Assembly: GCA_021413845.1 (NCBI GenBank)
Contig: JAIOPP010000096.1
Span: 1-64,000 of the forward strand
Origin: Planctomycetia bacterium
Lineage (GTDB): Bacteria; Planctomycetota; Planctomycetia; Pirellulales; PNKZ01
Length of the DNA stretch: 64,000 nt
Reading direction: 5' to 3'
Under the pieces are notes generated by a model, which saw only the letters and a list, made by a program, of their open reading frames with translations, did not search any database and was not told where the DNA came from. Of the stretch, positions 59,614 through 64,000 are shown one piece after another (positions within the stretch are counted from its first letter, which is position 1; each line of letters begins with the position of its first letter). The translations under genes were made by a program, and so were the position numbers.

Positions 59614-60291
59614 ATGACGCAAGAACCACATAAAGCCACCCCTTTCGAAGGTGTTGAGAGCGATCTGGCGGATCTCCCCCGTAAGCGGCTGGAAAAGCTG
59701 CTGGAAGCCATGGAAGAGCGGGGCATTTCGCAAGCCGACGTCGCAAAACGGGTAGCGGTTCCCGCGCCCTATCTCTCTGACGTGAAGATCGGGCGGCGTC
59801 CGCTGTCGGAGTTATTTGCGCGGCGGTTCTTTGAGGAATTCGGCGTCGACCACCAGTGGCTTTTAGGCCAACAAGGCTCGATGGAGGTCCCGCCGTTCGG
59901 TAGCTCCTCGCTCGGCGACGGGCGACGCGTCTGGCTGCCGGCCTTCGCACATCCGATTTCGGGGGATCCCACAGGCTGGAGCAACTGGGATGGGACGTGC
60001 GTGGAGCTCGCCGGGATGGCCGCGATACGCGTCCTGTTCGCCGAGCGACCGTACATCCTCCGATTCGGCGTCGACGATCGACGGGGGCGACTCCGGCGCG
60101 GCGACTTGGTGCTCATTTCGCAGGCGATCGACGCCTCGGCCGAGATCCAGGTTGTGAAAGCAGCGAGGAAGATGTTCTTAGCGCGCCGTGCACCGGATGG
60201 GACCTGGGAGCGCTTGAGCACCGACGGAACGATCGACGTCGAACCGGTCGTGATAGGACACTGCGTCGGCGTCATATGGAGCGCGTTGTAA
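59614..60291 (+). CDS. Phage-type repressor: HTH plus degenerate S24-like domain
   Basis: 225 residues. An XRE-type HTH lies at about 24-70 (RLEKLLEAMEERGISQADVA, then KRVAVPAPYLSDVKIGRRPL). The C-terminal half has a LexA/CI peptidase-like layout: a beta-rich region with PYILRFGVDDRRGRLRRGDL, VLISQAIDASAEIQVVKAAR. In the place of the usual G-D-S-M nucleophile serine motif the text reads VDDRR, so self-cleavage is doubtful. The final IGHCVGVIWSAL strand matches the family end. It is divergent from the terminase module and likely controls it. Confidence 0.75.
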   Translation: MTQEPHKATPFEGVESDLADLPRKRLEKLLEAMEERGISQADVAKRVAVPAPYLSDVKIGRRPLSELFARRFFEEFGVDHQWLLGQQGSMEVPPFGSSSLGDGRRVWLPAFAHPISGDPTGWSNWDGTCVELAGMAAIRVLFAERPYILRFGVDDRRGRLRRGDLVLISQAIDASAEIQVVKAARKMFLARRAPDGTWERLSTDGTIDVEPVVIGHCVGVIWSAL

Positions 60292-61259
60292 CAGGGAAAG
60301 CTTCGGCCTCAACGGCCCGAACGAGGCTCGGCAGGCGCCGCGTCCTTCGATATTGCCGACGATCGGCTCACGGCGACGTACCGAGCTGCAGTTCACGCCC
60401 TATGGGAGCGTACCGCGTTCCCGATGATTCGGCGAATTCCTTTCGCATGTGCACTTGCGCGCTGTGCGAGCGACGTCGACCGCATCGCCGGCAACGATCG
60501 GAGTAGTGACGACGAAAATCGACTTTTCATGGACTCGGCGATCCGCCTTCAACCTGAAATCCTGCCGTCGGTGCTATGCACTTGAGGTCGATAAAAGCAA
60601 AATCGCCGAAGGGCACCTTGCCGTCCGCGATTTTAGCTTCGCGACATGACGAGTCTCGGGGCGATAGGCCGCCGGCAGTACGGCGATCCTCCGAACTAGG
60701 GAGGTCTCGGTGGAGTTTCCTTTCAGCGGCCGAGCGCAGCGGTCGGGTACGTAGGGGAATTGCTTTTTTCGGTAACTTGATTTCTCACCATCGAACTTAA
60801 AAAACCGCTTTTTCGAGGCATATAAGGAGACCATGACTTAGCCGTCGCATTCCCCGTATCTCCTTGTTATTTCGTCAACGGCTCACGAGATCGACTAGGT
60901 CTCGCGTCGTCACCGGGAAGACGCAGGTTCGATCCGGTCACCGTGGGCTCCCTTGGCATTCGGCATGGAGCCCTGGCACTATTGCCGGCATCTTCGCGCA
61001 TTCAACCGCCGGGGATGGTCTTGTGATAAGGCTTCAACACCCGGGTCATCCGCTCGGCGGCGGCACGACGACCGACCGATCGGTTTTGGGAGGCTCCGAC
61101 GACGAAGCTTCCGATGGCTACGAAAGGTTCCTAAAAAACATATGCGAGCCGGAAATCGTACGGTTCATAAAGTACCTAGCCGGGGCGGTGGAGAGCGCCG
61201 AATTCTCATGCCTGCATCTTGATCGTCCCTGGAAACTCTAACAAGGAGAGACCAAGTTT
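60292..61259. other. 968-base stretch with no convincing gene
   Basis: Only short Arg-rich frames without ribosome-binding sites or family resemblance are present. The stretch may be decayed island DNA or a regulatory leader. A good ribosome-binding site appears only at its end, for the Ycf35-like gene. Confidence 0.45.
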
Positions 61260-61619
61260 ATGTCCCACATCGTTCAGATTCAGACCGAGGTGCGCGATCC
61301 GGTCGCCCTGACGACGGCCTGTGCTCGACTCGGACTACCTACGCCGATCCATCGGACCGTCATACTCTACCAAGCCGAAGCGACGGGCTTAGCAGTGGAG
61401 TTGCCGCGTTGGCGATACCCAGTCGTGTGTCAGACGGAGACCGGTCAACTTCGCTACGACAACTTCGGAGGTCGTTGGGGAGATCGGACCCAACTCGATC
61501 GGCTGCTTCAGATTTACGCGGTGGAAAAAGCTAAATCGGCGGCGCGGAAGCAGGGCTTCGGCGTGAGCGAGCGGACGCTCGAGGACGGGAGTATTTTAAT
61601 TCGGGTTCAGGCCGCTTGA
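61260..61619 (+). CDS. Ycf35-like protein (DUF1257)
   Basis: 119 residues behind AAGGAG (11 bases before the ATG). It opens MSHIVQIQTEVRDPVALTTA, matching the DUF1257/Ycf35 family of cyanobacteria and red-algal plastids, then VELPRWRYPVVCQTETGQLR and YDNFGGRWGDRTQLDRLLQI with YAVEKAKSAARKQGF. Function is unknown in all lineages. In several genomes it occurs next to DUF2997 and Ycf46-like AAA genes; here both follow, with wide gaps. The call rests on motif recognition. Confidence 0.8.
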   Translation: MSHIVQIQTEVRDPVALTTACARLGLPTPIHRTVILYQAEATGLAVELPRWRYPVVCQTETGQLRYDNFGGRWGDRTQLDRLLQIYAVEKAKSAARKQGFGVSERTLEDGSILIRVQAA

Positions 61620-61962
61620 GCTTGCGCGTCCGCTGCGTTCGATCTTCGCATGCGATTTTTATAAGCCTTGCGAAGCTGAGGCGATTCGTTCTCGGCGCTC
61701 GGCTTCGGCCTGGACGACGATCCCATGACCGTCTTTCACCTTTCGCCTGCGGTCGAAATGAAATGCGTGAGTCCGAATACCGTAAGGTTAAGGAAGACGG
61801 CACACAACGTCATGTCGATTTAAGCACCATGAACGTCGATGCGGAAGCGGCCCCGCAGCGAAGGCCGGTTGCCGACGCGTCCATGAAATCCTCAGAACGT
61901 AGTCGCGGCTTGAATTAGTTCGCTTTCACGGCAAGCACCTCCTTCATCTTTCGGAGAACGAC
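61620..61962. other. 343-base spacer between the Ycf35-like and DUF2997 genes
   Basis: No supported gene. A 100-codon Arg-rich frame (61616-61918) overlaps the preceding stop and has no family resemblance. Such a wide gap inside an otherwise co-directional cassette is unusual for an operon. Confidence 0.4.
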
Positions 61963-62181
61963 ATGCAAGACCGCATAACGGGTAACGCTGTATTTAAGAT
62001 CGTGGAAGTGGTCGTATCGCCAACGGGAGAGATCGTCATTCGGACCAAAGGATTCGTCGGTACGGCCTGCCGAGACGGGAGCCGGTTTCTCGAAGAAGCT
62101 CTCGGACGATGTCAGAACGAGCGGCTTACCACCGAATCGCACCAAGCTCTTCCCGTAGACGGACTATGGGTGAATCGCTGA
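61963..62181 (+). CDS. DUF2997-family small protein
   Basis: 72 residues behind CGGAGA. The core VFKIVEVVVSPTGEIVIRTK, GFVGTACRDGSRFLEEALGR matches the DUF2997 pattern (a beta hairpin, then xTxGFxGxxCxxAxxxLExALG). The conserved Cys is C38. The last 18 residues are variable. Function is unknown. DUF2997 proteins commonly sit next to DUF1257 genes, as here. Confidence 0.78.
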   Translation: MQDRITGNAVFKIVEVVVSPTGEIVIRTKGFVGTACRDGSRFLEEALGRCQNERLTTESHQALPVDGLWVNR

Positions 62182-62918
62182 CGAACGGTGCGTTAGCGAA
62201 AATCGTCGATCTCTTTTCGACTATCCGTATGAACGCGCCATTTCATCGTCATCAGGCGGCACTCGCTCAGCCGAGCTTTACACGCGGCAGCGTGACGGAT
62301 TCCTACGCGTGAAGTGATTCCGCGGCAAAAAATCCCGGCCGCCGGCACCGCGCAGTCGACGCCCCCTTGCTCACGAACCGTACTCCAGCCCCATTCTGCG
62401 AATCCGTCCTCCGCGGTAATGCGGCACGGGGGCGACGTTAAATCCATCAGCACGCAAGCGGATTGTCGAACGTCGATTCTTTTTATCACGCGGCAAGCGG
62501 CGACGCGGGATCGACGACGCCGGGTTTTCGTCACGGTAGTTGAAGTCCATTGTTTTGTGCCGTATCGACTGCGGCCCAAACGATGCAATCTGTTGTTCAA
62601 AAAGAGAGAGCCGTTTTGGAGCTGCTAGGTAGGCTACCACGCGCGACGGCTCGTGCTCATCGGCCTGAACGCCCATCACCAAGGGGACCCAATCCCGCTG
62701 TCGAGCGTTCGCTCGTGAGCGTCCGACCTTGCGCTCCCCGTAGGGTTCGCGGTCCAATCGCCAAAGCCACGCGACCATTCACAAGGCTTAGTATGCAGGG
62801 ACCCACCACCCGAAATATCGGCCGAAGAAGTCGTCGCGCCGGAGACGGCGACTTACATAAGCACCTTTTTCCCATCCGTCCTCGGCGTCCGGTTGCCGAC
62901 ACACCTCGGGAGCATTCC
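62182..62918. other. 737-base stretch with no convincing gene
   Basis: Several 70-135 codon frames exist on both strands, but none has family resemblance and good initiation signals. It separates the DUF2997 gene from the AAA+ ATPase gene. Confidence 0.4.
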
Positions 62919-64000
62919 ATGTCTTTGGCTCAGAGCTTGTCCGAATACATCCGTGCCTGTTTTACCGGGGTCTGGGTCGAAAGTCATGAACAGCAAGATG
63001 CACTTACCGAAATCGCCGGCCTCTGTCGCCGCGAACGGTGGCGACTCGCAACCTGGGACATCGATCGCGGACTCGACGTCGGCGATGACGGATCGTCGAT
63101 CTCTGCCGGACAGGATCCGCTCGCGGCCGTTCAAGCACTGAACCGGATGGCGTCGGCCGACGGCACCGCGATCTTGGTACTGCAGAACTTCCATCGGTTC
63201 ATGCAATCCGCCGAGATCGTGCAAGCACTTTTGCGACAGATCATTAACGGCAAGCAGCATCGGACCTTCGTCGTGGTCCTAGCTCCGCTGGTCCAGATAC
63301 CGCTCGAACTCGAAAAGTTGTTCGTCGTCGTGTCGCATGAGCTTCCCGGCCGCGAGCAGTTGTTAGAGATCGCCCGCGGGATCGCGACGGAAGCCGGTGA
63401 GTTACCGGAAGGTGCCGCACTCGACACCATGCTCGATTCGGCGGCGGGACTCACGCGTTACGAAGCGGAAGGGGCGTTCAGCCTAGCACTGGTTCGATGC
63501 GGTCGTATTCAAGCGGATGCGATCTGGGATTTGAAGGCCGGCATGCTGAAGAAGAGCGGCTTAATGTCGCTGCATCGCAACAGCGACGACTTTGAGAGTT
63601 TGGGCGGCCTCTCTGCGCTCAAAGCCTTCTGCAAACGCGCGCTGCTGCAGCCGGGACGAGGTCATCCACTCAAGCGTCCCCGGGGCGTGCTCTTGCTCTC
63701 ACCGCCGGGATGTGGCAAGTCGCAGTTCTGCAAAGCACTCGGCAAGGAAACCGGGCGGCCGGTGTTGATCCTCGACGTCGGGACGCTGATGGGCTCGCTC
63801 GTCGGTCAAACGGAAGAGCGGACGCGGCAGGCACTGCGAATCATCGAGGCCATGGCCCCGTGCGTGCTGATGGTCGACGAGGTCGAGAAGGCGTTCGCCG
63901 GGCTCGGTACGTCAGGCTCCGCCGATAGCGGCGTCTCGGCGCGGATGTTCGGTGCGTTCCTCAGCTGGCTCAACGACCACGAGTCCGACGTCTTCACGGT
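62919..64000 (+). CDS. Ycf46-like AAA+ ATPase (3' end beyond window)
   Basis: The frame is open from the ATG at 62919 (GGGAG upstream) to the window edge: 360 codons and two bases, with no stop seen. The N-terminal domain has ILVLQNFHRFMQSAEIVQAL then APLVQIPLELEKLFVVVSHE LPG, as in the Ycf46 family. The AAA+ domain has Walker A LLLSPPGCGKSQFCKALGKE, a sensor-region GSLVGQTEERTRQALRIIEA, and Walker B CVLMVDEVEKAFAG. Only the start of the lid region is inside the window. Ycf46 proteins are known from cyanobacteria and plastids, linked there to photosynthetic regulation, but occur widely in non-photosynthetic bacteria. Its placement with the Ycf35-like and DUF2997 genes suggests a functional set. 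Confidence 0.85.
   Translation, partial: MSLAQSLSEYIRACFTGVWVESHEQQDALTEIAGLCRRERWRLATWDIDRGLDVGDDGSSISAGQDPLAAVQALNRMASADGTAILVLQNFHRFMQSAEIVQALLRQIINGKQHRTFVVVLAPLVQIPLELEKLFVVVSHELPGREQLLEIARGIATEAGELPEGAALDTMLDSAAGLTRYEAEGAFSLALVRCGRIQADAIWDLKAGMLKKSGLMSLHRNSDDFESLGGLSALKAFCKRALLQPGRGHPLKRPRGVLLLSPPGCGKSQFCKALGKETGRPVLILDVGTLMGSLVGQTEERTRQALRIIEAMAPCVLMVDEVEKAFAGLGTSGSADSGVSARMFGAFLSWLNDHESDVFT

Noticed and set aside
60880-60960. tRNA-like text with GGTTCGATCC near GTGGGCTCCC
   Set aside because: No acceptor or T-stem pairing can be formed and there is no matching 5' half, so it is not a tRNA gene.
60864-61241. A 125-codon frame upstream of the Ycf35-like gene
   Set aside because: Low-information Arg/Gly/Ser text with no ribosome-binding site; a more likely start follows at 61260.
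61616-61918. A 100-codon frame after the Ycf35-like gene
   Set aside because: Arg/Ser-rich text with no family pattern and no ribosome-binding site; treated as spacer.
62193-62778. Two overlapping 135-codon minus-strand frames between DUF2997 and the AAA+ gene
   Set aside because: No recognisable motifs and poor initiation; they also overlap each other in different frames.

Overview
This is a GC-rich bacterial chromosome segment, most likely from a planctomycete (Planctomycetota, probably Pirellulales-like). The grounds are a secreted Gfo/Idh/MocA-type oxidoreductase, a 1025-residue protein ending in a PVC-type CxxCH haem domain, a long CsrA, a hom / ApgM-like / lysC threonine-pathway cluster, and relic integrase and haemagglutinin-type fragments of planctomycete style. 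The assignment comes from gene content and style, not from a marker gene.

Layout. 1-1500 is a graveyard: the start of a TPS-type adhesin gene is fused head-to-head to the start of a cas4(-cas1) gene, followed by a C-terminal scrap of a tyrosine recombinase beside a tRNA-Met(CAT). 1979-6408 is an aspartate-pathway operon: homoserine dehydrogenase, an ApgM-like metalloenzyme that is probably the missing homoserine kinase, and aspartate kinase with four ACT domains. 6412-20000 holds ordinary housekeeping and envelope genes: a CobW-type GTPase, DegT aminotransferase, SurE, CsrA, Nudix, a Gfo/Idh-type protein, a TPR protein, PhoD, a BNR-repeat protein, an MBL hydrolase, a small Tyr-rich secreted protein and an M20 peptidase.

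20460-35940 is a complete 14-subunit complex I operon, nuoABCDEFGHIJKLMN. It is interrupted between nuoF and nuoG by a 0.47-kb unit that carries a four-helix-bundle (IVP/S23-type) gene and is bounded by inverted repeats. 35993-41409 carries a PAS/degenerate-AAA/Fis regulator with a small partner, an Mrp/ApbC-type ATPase, a hypothetical protein, TrmB, a FabZ-like dehydratase and a 32-codon basic protein. 41570-55093 is an envelope and stress region: a giant TPR/Pro-Ala-rich protein, two lipoproteins, a Wza-like export protein, a cold-shock protein, an ABM-domain protein, a glycine-rich RRM protein, an MtfA-like peptidase and the CxxCH dehydrogenase-like protein.

55279 to the end is accessory DNA. 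An IS630-family element sits exactly in the stop codon of an orphan phage terminase large subunit gene. Upstream of the terminase are a 169-residue protein and a transposase-type zinc-ribbon protein, and a divergent phage-type repressor faces them. Further right is a Ycf35-like (DUF1257) gene, a DUF2997 gene and a Ycf46-like AAA+ ATPase cut by the window edge. This set recalls cyanobacterial and plastid genes and is the best candidate here for a poorly described system. The terminase module, which has no visible capsid or portal genes, is the second.
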